57,380 bases of DNA from Methanoregula sp. PtaU1.Bin051 (GTDB taxonomy: Archaea > Halobacteriota > Methanomicrobia > Methanomicrobiales > Methanospirillaceae). Positions 25,440 to 34,046 of this stretch are shown piece after piece. A program made the translations under genes and the position numbers. Location: contig MVRE01000021.1 of NCBI GenBank assembly GCA_002067895.1, forward strand, positions 1 through 57,380, given 5' to 3'. Every line of letters begins with the position of its first letter. The stretch's first letter is position 1. Below the pieces are notes generated by a model. The model was given only the letters and a program-made list of their open reading frames with translations, was not told the DNA's origin and made no database searches.

Positions 25440-25909
25440 AACATATACCTCCGGTATCTCTAGAGTTGCATGATTTCCCTAGAATAAATTTTCTAAATGT
25501 TTTTCTCTGTACAGGAGCGCAGGAGCGCATGAAAAAATTCCCAGAAAAATGAAAAAAGTAAACCTTAAAACATTAACCGCTTATAAAACTTGGTATTTGA
25601 TTTTTAAATAAATTACCTGTTTTTTTCCGACATCATGGCGTAATTTCAGAACATTTATCTACATTTCTCAACTACAGTTTGGATAGTCGATTTTTGAAAT
25701 CGATCATAGCTGGTGCGTGTAAAAATGGTGCGTGAATAATGGCATGTGAAATGCCTATCAACCTGAGACACTGTACTGGCTGTAGAAATCACATAGTTTG
25801 CCTTCCGGCCATAAACGCACGGACGAGTGGTGGGGGATCCAGTCGTGAGGGCGGGACCTGCACCGCTGGCAACGGTATAACAGATGAACACGACGTGAGG
25901 GTTTAATTC
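25440..25909. promoter_or_regulatory. Divergent control region between ftr and fwdF
   Basis: An AT-rich 470-base spacer without a credible gene. For the plus strand, TATA-like CTTATAAAA (25580-25588) and TTTTTAAATA (25601-25610) would give a leader of nearly 300 bases before fwdF. Within that leader the direct repeats TGGTGCGTG (25711-25719), TGGTGCGTG (25726-25734) and the variant TGGCATGTG (25740-25748) are spaced 14-15 bases apart, a possible protein-binding array. The ftr side has an A/T-rich stretch around 25480-25500. Confidence 0.45.
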
Positions 25910-27082
25910 ATGGCATTGTTTCCAAAGTTCTCGAAAAAGCGAGATGGTGTTAACGTTATCATGGAGCAGAAACTTCTGCAGAACGTTAGCAACCTGATTC
26001 TCAACTCAGAGACATGCACAGGATGCGGCATCTGTGTTGACGCATGCCCGGAGGAAGCGATTGTCCTTGGTCTTGTCGGAGCAGCCCGGCGCGGCGCCAT
26101 CGATTACGCTGCCCCGATCGATGTTGATGAGACCAAGTGCTCGTACTGCGGTGTCTGCGTTATCATGTGCCCGTTCAATGCTCTGACTCTGAAGGTTGAC
26201 GGGCAGGAGAGGCTTCCGATCATCGAGAAGGAAGGCTTCCCCCAGTACGACATGAAGGCGGAGATAGACCAGGAAAAGTGTGTCAAGTGCACGATCTGCG
26301 AGGAAGTGTGCCCGCGTGACGCCATCGACCGGAATGTACCGGCCTATGAAGGCACCTACAAAGGGCCGGTTGCCGGTGCAAAGCCGAAGGCGGCCGCAAT
26401 GCAGAAGAAAACGACATTTACAGTCGATAAGGAGAAGTGCACCTACTGCGGCCTGTGCGGTGCTATCTGCCCGGCAATTGTTGTGAAGCACAAGGATTTC
26501 ACAGCAGAGTCTGGCAAGGTCGAGGGAGAGGTCATCTGGGACGAGACCAAGTGCGACGCGTGCAAGGTCTGTGTCGAGGTCTGCCCAGAGGAGTGCATCA
26601 CTGTCGAGCGTGAGATTGTTTCCGACAAGATCGATGGCACCGTCAATATTATCCAGGACAACTGCTGCACCTGCACATGGTGCTCGAAAAACTGCCCGAC
26701 CGAGGCGATCACGGTTGAGAAGATCTTCGAAGGCGATATCGAGTTCCATGCCGAGAAATGCCCCGGCGGCTGCTCGACCTGCGCCGAGATCTGCCCGGCA
26801 AACGCGATCTACCTCCCCACCCCGAAGCCTGCGGCCGATATGAAGAAGGAGATCGAGCCCACGATTGCGGTCAACAAGGACCTCTGCATTCTCTGTGGCG
26901 CCTGCGTGAATGCCTGCCCGGGTGAGGATATCATCATCATGCAGAGGAACGGCATCCGTATCAAGGGAACCGAGACCGACCTGTTCAGGAAGATCAAGGA
27001 GAAGCTCTTCACTAAGCGCACCTCCAAGGTCAAGGAAGAGGTGCCCGGACAGGTCTCGATCAAAGTCATGGGGAAGGCGTGA
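25910..27082 (+). CDS. fwdF: Polyferredoxin, FwdF type (formylmethanofuran dehydrogenase)
   Basis: 390 residues with eight [4Fe-4S] motifs: CTGCGICVDACP, CSYCGVCVIMCP, CVKCTICEEVCP, CTYCGLCGAICP, CDACKVCVEVCP, CCTCTWCSKNCP, a CPGGCSTCAEICP variant, and CILCGACVNACP. Eight clusters and this length match FwdF, the wire-like subunit that links formylmethanofuran dehydrogenase with heterodisulfide reductase. The N-terminus (FPKFSKKRDG) and the C-terminal tail are basic. It heads an operon with hdrCBA and mvhD, which physically fits a Fwd-Hdr supercomplex; no fwdABCD is in the window. An MvhB-type polyferredoxin is the alternative. Confidence 0.8.
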   Translation: MALFPKFSKKRDGVNVIMEQKLLQNVSNLILNSETCTGCGICVDACPEEAIVLGLVGAARRGAIDYAAPIDVDETKCSYCGVCVIMCPFNALTLKVDGQERLPIIEKEGFPQYDMKAEIDQEKCVKCTICEEVCPRDAIDRNVPAYEGTYKGPVAGAKPKAAAMQKKTTFTVDKEKCTYCGLCGAICPAIVVKHKDFTAESGKVEGEVIWDETKCDACKVCVEVCPEECITVEREIVSDKIDGTVNIIQDNCCTCTWCSKNCPTEAITVEKIFEGDIEFHAEKCPGGCSTCAEICPANAIYLPTPKPAADMKKEIEPTIAVNKDLCILCGACVNACPGEDIIIMQRNGIRIKGTETDLFRKIKEKLFTKRTSKVKEEVPGQVSIKVMGKA

Positions 27083-27087
27083 TTATC

Positions 27088-27669
27088 ATGGCACGAACAA
27101 AAGGCTACCCGGAAGCACTGGAAAAGAAACTGCGCGACCAGAGATATTACCGCGAGGATTCCGACCCCGAATTTTTAAAGAAAGTCCGGGGAATCTCGCG
27201 CACGGTCGCCCATATGTGCTATCAGTGCGGAACCTGCACCGGCTCCTGCCCGTCTGCACCCCGCAGCACCTACCGCATCCGTAAGTTCATGCGGAGAGCG
27301 GTGCTTGGTCTTGAGAACGAGGCACTCACCGATCCCGATCTCTGGCTGTGCACGACCTGCTACAGCTGTTCCGACCGCTGCCCGCGCGATATCCTGCCAA
27401 CCGATGTCATTATGGCGATGAGGAACCTCGCCTTCAAGCGGGATATCGTTCCGGTCAACTTCCTAAAGACCGTGCAGGCGATCTACTCATCTGGTCACGG
27501 TGTGCCCAACAACGACGTCAACCGTGCGGCCCGCGAGAGGCTCGGCCTGACACGCGACCCGCCGACCACCCACATGTACCCCGAATATATCAAGGGCATC
27601 CAGAAGATCCTTGACCACTACAAGCTCAAGGCGAATGCCGACCGGATTGTCAAGGAACGGGAGGGCTGA
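27088..27669 (+). CDS. hdrC: CoB-CoM heterodisulfide reductase subunit C
   Basis: 193 residues from ATG 27088 (MARTKGYP); an in-frame GTG three codons earlier overlaps the fwdF stop. It carries two [4Fe-4S] motifs, CYQCGTCTGSCP and CTTCYSCSDRCP, that pass electrons from HdrA to the active-site clusters in HdrB. Sequence and length are typical of the soluble HdrABC type (not the membrane HdrDE). Six bases separate it from hdrB. Confidence 0.95.
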   Translation: MARTKGYPEALEKKLRDQRYYREDSDPEFLKKVRGISRTVAHMCYQCGTCTGSCPSAPRSTYRIRKFMRRAVLGLENEALTDPDLWLCTTCYSCSDRCPRDILPTDVIMAMRNLAFKRDIVPVNFLKTVQAIYSSGHGVPNNDVNRAARERLGLTRDPPTTHMYPEYIKGIQKILDHYKLKANADRIVKEREG

Positions 27670-27675
27670 TCCACC

Positions 27676-28602
27676 ATGGCAGAAGCACCAGAAGCTAAAT
27701 ACAAATTCGCATTCTACCTCGGATGCATTGCCCCGAACCGGTATCCCGGTGTCGAGTCCGCCTCGATCAAGGCAATGAAGAAGCTCGGAGTTGAGCTTGT
27801 CCCCCTCAAAGGAGCAAGCTGCTGCCCCGCACCAGGCGCTTTCGGCTCGATTGACCTCAATGTATTCTATGCGATGGCGGCACGGAACCTCGTCCTTGCC
27901 GAAGAGATGAAGATGGACATCGCACTGGTCTGCAACGGCTGTTACAAGTCGATCTGGGAGGTCAACCACAAGCTGAAGCACAATAAGGATCTCCGGGACA
28001 ATGTCAACGAGGTCCTAAAGGAAATCGACAAGGAGTACAAAGGTACCATCAATGTCTACCATACCGCAGAACTGCTCTATAATGACAAGTTCATCGGTGT
28101 CCAGAAGGTACGTGACAGCGTAACGAACCCGTTAAAGGGCGCACGTGTCGCCGTCCACTACGGGTGCCACCTTGTCAAGCCCCATAAGGACCGGGAGTTC
28201 GAGAAAGAGGTTATGCTCAACACAGAACACCCGACATGGATGGAGGAACTCGTCGCAGCGCTCGGCGCTACGCCGGTCGAGTACCGCAACAAGATGCAGT
28301 GCTGTGGTGCCGGGGGCGGTGTTCGGGGGTACGATATCGTGCACTCGCTGGACATAACGAACGAGAAGCTGATCAACCTCAAAGAGGCAAAGGCGGATGC
28401 ACTAACTGATATCTGCCCGTTCTGTCAGCTCCAGTTCGACAGGGGCCAGATCGAGATCCAGGAGAAATTCGGTGTAACGTACAACCTGCCCGTCCTCCAC
28501 TACGCAGAACTGCTCGGACTGGCACAGGGAATGAGCCCGCAGGACCTCGGACTGGACCTTCACGGTATCAGCTGCGAACCATTCCTGCAGAAGGTCCTGT
28601 GA
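27676..28602 (+). CDS. hdrB: CoB-CoM heterodisulfide reductase subunit B (catalytic)
   Basis: 308 residues. It has two CCG-type cysteine domains that hold the non-cubane iron-sulfur clusters that split CoM-S-S-CoB: first SCCPAPGAFGS and LVCNGCYKS, then YGCHLVKPH, QCCGAGGGVRGYD and CPFCQLQFD. All expected cysteines are visible. Together with HdrA, HdrC and MvhD it forms the cytoplasmic bifurcating complex. Confidence 0.97.
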   Translation: MAEAPEAKYKFAFYLGCIAPNRYPGVESASIKAMKKLGVELVPLKGASCCPAPGAFGSIDLNVFYAMAARNLVLAEEMKMDIALVCNGCYKSIWEVNHKLKHNKDLRDNVNEVLKEIDKEYKGTINVYHTAELLYNDKFIGVQKVRDSVTNPLKGARVAVHYGCHLVKPHKDREFEKEVMLNTEHPTWMEELVAALGATPVEYRNKMQCCGAGGGVRGYDIVHSLDITNEKLINLKEAKADALTDICPFCQLQFDRGQIEIQEKFGVTYNLPVLHYAELLGLAQGMSPQDLGLDLHGISCEPFLQKVL

Positions 28603-28612
28603 GGTGAGAGAG

Positions 28613-30760
28613 ATGGCGGAAAAGAAGAAAACAACCAAAAAGACCGAGACCAAGAAGCAGGACGTTAAAAAGGAGGCTCCCGTGAAGCAGGAAGCGAAGA
28701 AACAGGCTCCCGCACCGGCAGCAAAGGCCACCGCTGCACCCGGTGCCACAACTAGGCAGGAGGCCCGCATCGGCGTGTTCATCTGCCACTGCGGTACCAA
28801 CATCGCCGGTTCGATGGACATCCCTGCAGTAGAGGCATATGCAAAGACACTCCCGAACGTGGCCTATGTCGACAACTACAAGTACATGTGCTCGATGCCC
28901 GGGCAGACCGTGATCAATAAGGCGATCAAGGACAACAAGCTGACCGGTGTCGTCGTTGCCGCATGCTCCCCGCGGCTCCACGAGCCGACCTTCAGGACAG
29001 CAACCAAGGAAGGCGGTCTCAACCCGTTCCGGTTCGAGATGGCAAACATCCGCGAGCAGAACTCGTGGGTACACATGCACGACCGCGAGGGTTCGACCGA
29101 GAAGGCAAAGGATGCCATCAGGATTGCTGTTGCCAAGGCAGCCCTCCTGCAGGACCTGTTCCCGAAGACCGTGCCGGTCGAGAAGGCCGCGATGGTCGTC
29201 GGCGCTGGTGTTGCCGGCATGCAGGCAGCACTCGACCTTGCGGCAGCGGGTATCAAGACGTACCTTATCGAGTCCGATATGAGCATCGGCGGGCGCATGT
29301 CCCAGCTGGACAAGACCTTCCCGACGCTGGACTGTTCCCAGTGTATCCTGACACCAAAGATGGTGGATGTCGGAAGGAGCGAAAATATCGAACTGATGAC
29401 ATGGTCTGAAGTGGATGCAGTCGAAGGCTACATCGGCAACTTCGATGTCACGATCCGCAAGAAGGCCCGCGGGGTACTTACGCCCAAGGAGGCAGAGGCA
29501 AAGGGGATTGTCGGTGGCGGCTGCAACGGCTGCGGCGACTGCGAGGTTGTCTGCCCGGTTGTCAAGCCCAACGACTTCGAAATGGGCATGAAACCGCGCA
29601 AAGCAATCTACATCAACCACCCTCAGGTCGTACCCCTTATCTATACGATCGACTTCAATTCCTGTATCAAGTGCGGGCTGTGCGTGACCGCCTGCGGTCC
29701 CGAGAAGAAGGCAATTGATCTCGAGATGAAAGACGAGTTCGTCAAGGTCAAGGTCGGGACGGCGATCCTTGCAACGGGATATGACATCTTCCCCATCGAG
29801 AAAAAAGAAGAATGGGGTTACAAGCGGTTCGAGAACGTGATTACGAGCCTCGAATTCGAGCGGTTGATCTGCGCATCCGGCCCGACAGGCGGCCACCTTG
29901 TCCGCCCGAGTGACGGGGAAACACCCAAGCGCGTGGCATTTGTGCTCTGTGCGGGGTCGCGTGACAACACCGGTGTCGGCAAGCCGTACTGCTCGCGGTT
30001 CTGCTGCATGTATTCATTGAAACATGCCCACCAGATTTACGAGAAGATCCCCGGTGCACAGACCTACCTCATGTACATGGATATCCGGTCGTTCGGCAAG
30101 ATGTACGAGGAATTCTATTACCGAATCCAGGACGAGGGCGCCAAGTTCGTCCGTGGCCGCGTCGCCAACATCCTCGAGGACCCGGTAACGAAGAACCTCC
30201 ATGTCTACACGGACGACACGCTGCTCGACCGGCCGCTCGACCTCGAAGTCGATCTGGTCGTACTCGCTGCAGCAGTCGAGCCGAAGGCAGACACGAACCG
30301 GACCCGCAAGCTCTTCGGTGTCTCCTGCTCGATGGACGGCTGGCTCCTCGAAGCCCACCCGAAACTGAACCCGTGCGGGACCACGACCGCCGGCGTGTTC
30401 CTTGCCGGCGTTTGCCAGGGACCCAAGGATATCCCGGACACGGTTGCATCGGCTGAAGGTGCCGCTTCCGCTGCAAGCATCCCGATCCACAAGGGAGAAG
30501 TCGAGCTCGAGCCGTACTTCGCTATGTGCATCGAGGAGAAATGCGCCGGCTGCGGCATGTGCGTGAACCTCTGCCCCTACAGCGCTCTCTCGCTCGTAGA
30601 GAAAGAGGGCCGTAAAGTCATGCAGGTCACAGAAGCAAAATGTAAGGGCTGCGGTACATGCGGAGGGTTCTGCCCCGGTGGTGCAATCTGGATGAACCAT
30701 TTCGCAACCCCGCAGGTTGTGGCTCAGATCGATGCCTTCCTGCTCGGGGGTGAGCAGTAA
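28613..30760 (+). CDS. hdrA: CoB-CoM heterodisulfide reductase subunit A (flavin bifurcating)
   Basis: 715 residues from ATG 28613, preceded by a GGTGAG ribosome site. The order is: a Lys/Ala/Pro-rich extension (about 1-50), IGVFICHCGTNIAGS, the FAD Rossmann motif VVGAGVAGMQAALDLA, DCSQCILTPKMVDV, an inserted two-cluster ferredoxin (CNGCGDCEVVCP, CIKCGLCVTACG), the YCSRFCCMYSLKHAH cysteines of the upper cluster, and a C-terminal ferredoxin (CAGCGMCVNLCP, CKGCGTCGGFCP). It bifurcates electrons at FAD to ferredoxin and to HdrB. The basic low-complexity N-terminal extension looks unusual for HdrA. It overlaps mvhD by one base (TAATG). Confidence 0.97.
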   Translation: MAEKKKTTKKTETKKQDVKKEAPVKQEAKKQAPAPAAKATAAPGATTRQEARIGVFICHCGTNIAGSMDIPAVEAYAKTLPNVAYVDNYKYMCSMPGQTVINKAIKDNKLTGVVVAACSPRLHEPTFRTATKEGGLNPFRFEMANIREQNSWVHMHDREGSTEKAKDAIRIAVAKAALLQDLFPKTVPVEKAAMVVGAGVAGMQAALDLAAAGIKTYLIESDMSIGGRMSQLDKTFPTLDCSQCILTPKMVDVGRSENIELMTWSEVDAVEGYIGNFDVTIRKKARGVLTPKEAEAKGIVGGGCNGCGDCEVVCPVVKPNDFEMGMKPRKAIYINHPQVVPLIYTIDFNSCIKCGLCVTACGPEKKAIDLEMKDEFVKVKVGTAILATGYDIFPIEKKEEWGYKRFENVITSLEFERLICASGPTGGHLVRPSDGETPKRVAFVLCAGSRDNTGVGKPYCSRFCCMYSLKHAHQIYEKIPGAQTYLMYMDIRSFGKMYEEFYYRIQDEGAKFVRGRVANILEDPVTKNLHVYTDDTLLDRPLDLEVDLVVLAAAVEPKADTNRTRKLFGVSCSMDGWLLEAHPKLNPCGTTTAGVFLAGVCQGPKDIPDTVASAEGAASAASIPIHKGEVELEPYFAMCIEEKCAGCGMCVNLCPYSALSLVEKEGRKVMQVTEAKCKGCGTCGGFCPGGAIWMNHFATPQVVAQIDAFLLGGEQ

Positions 30761-31185
30761 TGGCTGACACGGAATGGAAACCCAAGATCCTCGGTATGGT
30801 ATGCAACTGGTGCTCCTACGCAGGGGCCGATCTTGCCGGCGGCGGCCGTATCCAGTACCCGCCGGACGTCCGGATCGTCCGCGTGATGTGCACAGGGAGA
30901 CTCGACCAGCTCTTCGTCCTGAAAGCATTCGCGGATGGCGCCGATGGTGTGCTTGTCTCCGGCTGCCACTTCGGCGACTGCCACTACCTTGAGGGCAACT
31001 ACAAGGCGGCAAAAAGGATGTTCATGGTCAAGCGGCTAATGAAGAGTATCGGGCTTGACGACCGGCGCTTCCGGATGACTTTTGTGTCCGCATCGGAAGG
31101 CGCAAAATGGGGCAAAGTCATTACCGATGTTGTCAAGACGATCAAGGATCTCGGCCCGAGCCCAATTAAGGAGTTCAGCAAGTAA
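30760..31185 (+). CDS. mvhD: MvhD-type electron transfer subunit of heterodisulfide reductase
   Basis: 141 residues. Cysteine motifs for a [2Fe-2S] cluster are seen: MVCNWCSYAGADLAGG, MCTGRLDQ and SGCHFGDCHYLEGN. MvhD docks the electron donor (F420-non-reducing hydrogenase or formate dehydrogenase) to HdrA. Its ATG overlaps the hdrA stop. No mvhA or mvhG follows, so the donor is encoded elsewhere. Confidence 0.95.
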   Translation: MADTEWKPKILGMVCNWCSYAGADLAGGGRIQYPPDVRIVRVMCTGRLDQLFVLKAFADGADGVLVSGCHFGDCHYLEGNYKAAKRMFMVKRLMKSIGLDDRRFRMTFVSASEGAKWGKVITDVVKTIKDLGPSPIKEFSK

Positions 31186-31440
31186 TACAGGAAAATTACA
31201 ACGGGGATCAGTAAGCCGGAATCGGCATACAACAAACCCTCACATCCCCGATCGTCAATTTTTTTATCAAAGAGCGCACCGGAAATTCAAAAAAATAACT
31301 ATCAGACATAACATCAGGTAATACTTTCATTAGATTTATTCACACCCAGTAAAACAATGATTCTAGAACTATATGCACTATTTCAATATTGCGCTTTTTT
31401 AACTTATTATTATTGGGCTATTATAGACGGAAAAATCCGA
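31186..31440. other. Spacer after mvhD with T-tract
   Basis: No gene seen. A TTTTTTTATC run at about 31259-31268 is a likely terminator for the hdr operon, followed by AT-rich DNA leading to the mcr promoter. Confidence 0.5.
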
Positions 31441-31453
31441 AAAAAATAGTAAG

Positions 31454-31509
31454 GCTTATAAGTCGAAGTTGGTTATTATTGCATGTCCCACCTTAGGGGA
31501 CGTGCAATA
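31454..31509 (+). promoter_or_regulatory. mcr promoter with hairpin at the transcription start
   Basis: TATA-like GCTTATAAG at 31454-31462. A near-perfect inverted repeat follows: TATTGCATGTCCC (31477-31489) and GGGACGTGCAATA (31497-31509), 13 pairs with one G-T/G-U pair and a 7-base loop. The predicted start (about 31480-31488) lies in its left arm. It is therefore either an operator at DNA level or a hairpin at the 5' end of an mRNA with a leader of about 120 bases, which ends with GGAGG before mcrB. Confidence 0.6.
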
Positions 31510-31603
31510 GTGACTTTCATTCATCATCAGTGACGCTGTTAGTACAGACCATCGTTCACGGACTATACTGTATCGATGTATAACCAAATATGGAGGAATA
31601 TAC

Positions 31604-32917
31604 ATGGCAAAATACAAGGACACAATTGATCTTTACGACGACGAGGGTAAGCTATTAAAGAGTAATGTTGCTCTCGAAAGAATAAGCCCCGTAACCAACA
31701 AGGGCGCGCTGAGGATCCTCGACCTGACCAAGAGGACGGTTGCGGTCAACCTTGGTGGCATTGACGATGCACTCAAGACCGGTAAAGTCGGCGGCAAGGG
31801 TAACCAGATCCTCGGCCGCACCGTTAAGACTGACTGCGTCAAGGATGCAGATACACTCGCCAAGGCAATCAAGGCAATGGTCCAGGTCACCGACGGCGAT
31901 GACACCAAGATCACCAAGGTTGGCGGCGGCAAGATGCTCCTCGTCGAATGCCCGAGCGCCCGCCTCGCAGCAGCAGCTACCTACGATGTCGCATCAACGG
32001 CAGCAGCTGCAGCAACAACGCAGGCCATCATTGACCAGTACAAGGTCAGCATGTGGGATGCACCGCTGGTCAAGGCAGCAGTCTGGGGTATGTACCCGGT
32101 CACTATGGACATGGCAGGTGGAAATGTCGTCTCGATCCTGTCCATCCCGCAGAACAGTGAAGGTCTCGGCTACGCACTGCGCAACATCCCGGCGAACCAT
32201 GCTGCGATGATGACCCACCGCAATGCCATCCAGGCAGCAGCTCTCTCCTCGACCTTCGAACAGGCAGGAGAGTTCGAGATGGGCATGGCAATCGGTCCGT
32301 TCGAGCGCGCCCAGCTCATGCTCTACGCTTACCAAGGCTTAAACGCTAACAACCTCACCTACAGCCTTGTCAAGGAGAACGGCAAGACAGGTACCATCGG
32401 TACTGTCGTGCAGAGCCTTGTCGAGCGCGGTATCGAGGACAAGGTCATCAAGCCTGGCAAGAAGGGCAAGAGCGGCTACATCTTCTACGAGACCAAGGAT
32501 CCGATGCTCTGGAACGGCTACGCAGCGGCCGGTACCCTCGCAGCAACCATGGTCAACTGTGGTGCGATGCGTGGTGCACAGGCGGTTTCGTCAACCCTGC
32601 TGTACTTCAACGACCTGCTCGAGCACGAGACGGGTCTCCCAGGCTGTGACTACGGCCGTGTAATGGGAGTCGCTGTCGGGTTCTCGTTCTTCAGCCACTC
32701 GATCTATGGTGGCGGCGGTCCCGGTGTCTTCAACGGCAACCATGTCGTGACCCGGCACGCAGCCGGTGTCGGTATCCCGTGCGTCGTTGCAGCCTGCGCT
32801 CTCGATGCAGGCACCCAGATGTTCGGCCCCGAACAGACCTCCAAGGTCTACCAGGACACATTCGGCCAGCTTGACGAGTTCAAGAAGCCGATGCAGGCAG
32901 TTGCAAAGGGCGTATAA
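31604..32917 (+). CDS. mcrB: Methyl-coenzyme M reductase beta subunit
   Basis: 437 residues, typical length. Recognisable stretches are DTIDLYDDEGKLLKSNVALE at the start, WGMYPVTMDMAGGNVVSIL, LGYALRNIPANHAAMMTHRN and SIYGGGGPGVFNGNHVVTRH near the coenzyme-binding face. Structural and active-site subunit of the (alpha-beta-gamma)2 enzyme that releases methane. First gene of mcrBDCGA; GGAGG ribosome site 7-8 bases before the ATG. Confidence 0.98.
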   Translation: MAKYKDTIDLYDDEGKLLKSNVALERISPVTNKGALRILDLTKRTVAVNLGGIDDALKTGKVGGKGNQILGRTVKTDCVKDADTLAKAIKAMVQVTDGDDTKITKVGGGKMLLVECPSARLAAAATYDVASTAAAAATTQAIIDQYKVSMWDAPLVKAAVWGMYPVTMDMAGGNVVSILSIPQNSEGLGYALRNIPANHAAMMTHRNAIQAAALSSTFEQAGEFEMGMAIGPFERAQLMLYAYQGLNANNLTYSLVKENGKTGTIGTVVQSLVERGIEDKVIKPGKKGKSGYIFYETKDPMLWNGYAAAGTLAATMVNCGAMRGAQAVSSTLLYFNDLLEHETGLPGCDYGRVMGVAVGFSFFSHSIYGGGGPGVFNGNHVVTRHAAGVGIPCVVAACALDAGTQMFGPEQTSKVYQDTFGQLDEFKKPMQAVAKGV

Positions 32918-32933
32918 CCCAATAGGATTCCAA

Positions 32934-33404
32934 ATGACCGAAACCACGTTCCCTCAGTGCAGAATCGTAACGCACCGGCTGCTGAATCCCGATACCGTCG
33001 AGCGGCTGCTGAATAAATTTTTCAACATCCACGGGATCCGGCGGATGGTCCTCAACGGCCCCCGTCTTCCCACGGTTATTCCTTCCGGCCCGTCCAAAGG
33101 GATTCCCAATCCCCACGGGATGAGAAGGACCATTACAGTCGGGAACCAGGAACTGACACTCCAGGTCCATGTCGGGACCATCCTCTTGGAACTGGAGAAC
33201 CGGGACGCGATTCCCGCGCTGAAAAACGCGTGTGACGATGTGTTCACCGAGTTTCCGTACCGTCTTTCCGAAGGAAGGTACATGAAAACGGAACCGACCC
33301 TTGTTGATTATGCAAAATACGGTCCGAATGCCGATAAGGAGATGCTGGGTCTAGCCGACCCGAGCAGCCGGACCGGGCCGATTATCCTGCAAGGTACCAA
33401 GTAA
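32934..33404 (+). CDS. mcrD: Mcr operon protein D
   Basis: 156 residues from ATG 32934 (MTETTFPQCRIVTHRLLNP); longer upstream frame rejected because it overlaps mcrB. McrD is a conserved accessory protein thought to help assemble or load F430 into Mcr; not part of the active enzyme. GGIRRMVLNGPRLP-like segment and GRYMKTEPTLVDY are family-like. Its stop shares bases with the mcrC start (TAATG). Confidence 0.95.
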   Translation: MTETTFPQCRIVTHRLLNPDTVERLLNKFFNIHGIRRMVLNGPRLPTVIPSGPSKGIPNPHGMRRTITVGNQELTLQVHVGTILLELENRDAIPALKNACDDVFTEFPYRLSEGRYMKTEPTLVDYAKYGPNADKEMLGLADPSSRTGPIILQGTK

Positions 33405-34039
33405 TGCCGATAGGACGCGTAACCCAGGTTGTTGACTGCCGCGAGGCGATGGGTATGGGAAAAGGAGGGGGACTTGCCCAGCGGGGCACCATCTCTGAAT
33501 GCCGGTACCCGGATGTCATTGTTGTGGGAATGTCTCCGGGCCGCCGCCATGTCACCAAGCCCGTCTGCGATATCACCTCGGGCCTTCGGCAACAGGGTGT
33601 GGAATACAGCGTCAGTACGCTCGTCCTGAACGCTGGCAGCGGCGTGCCACCGGACGCCCCGAAAATTGCAGGGGGGGTCATCGGAGCATACTTCGGCCTT
33701 TCCGATAAGGAGATCGCCCAGATCGAGCGGCACAAGGTTGCAATCCTCCACCACGGGAATGTCAGATCCCACGTGGTACATAAGGTGAGGTTCATCCTTC
33801 AGGCCTGCAACATCCCGGCGATCGTTGTATCCCAGTCACCCGTGGATTACGAGGATTTTGCAAAGGAGGGTGTCAAGACAGCGCTCGTTATGCCGCCTGC
33901 CGACCGCATCGTGACGAAAGGAACGGTTGCGGCCATCGTCAGCGGCGTTACACGTGGCCAGACCCCTACACGCGAGAAAATGGTTGAAGTCATTTCGGCA
34001 GTGATGAAACTGTTGAAAAACAAGGAAAAATTGGAGTGA
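33404..34039 (+). CDS. mcrC: Mcr operon protein C
   Basis: 211 residues. McrC belongs to the ATP-dependent complex that activates the nickel of F430 in Mcr. Family stretches: GRVTQVVDCREAMGMGKGG, GMSPGRRHVTKPVCDITSGL, TLVLNAGSGVPPDAP and HVVHKVRFILQACNIP. The ATG overlaps the mcrD stop by one base; mcrG begins 7 bases after its stop. Confidence 0.97.
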   Translation: MPIGRVTQVVDCREAMGMGKGGGLAQRGTISECRYPDVIVVGMSPGRRHVTKPVCDITSGLRQQGVEYSVSTLVLNAGSGVPPDAPKIAGGVIGAYFGLSDKEIAQIERHKVAILHHGNVRSHVVHKVRFILQACNIPAIVVSQSPVDYEDFAKEGVKTALVMPPADRIVTKGTVAAIVSGVTRGQTPTREKMVEVISAVMKLLKNKEKLE

Positions 34040-34046
34040 TAAAAGA

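Noticed and set aside
25655-25891. 78-codon minus-strand frame between ftr and fwdF
   Set aside because: No ribosome site, odd composition, and it covers the likely control region.
28568-29896. Long 442-codon minus-strand frame opposite hdrA
   Set aside because: It is an antisense shadow; hdrA on the plus strand has full domain structure and the minus frame has no recognisable motif.
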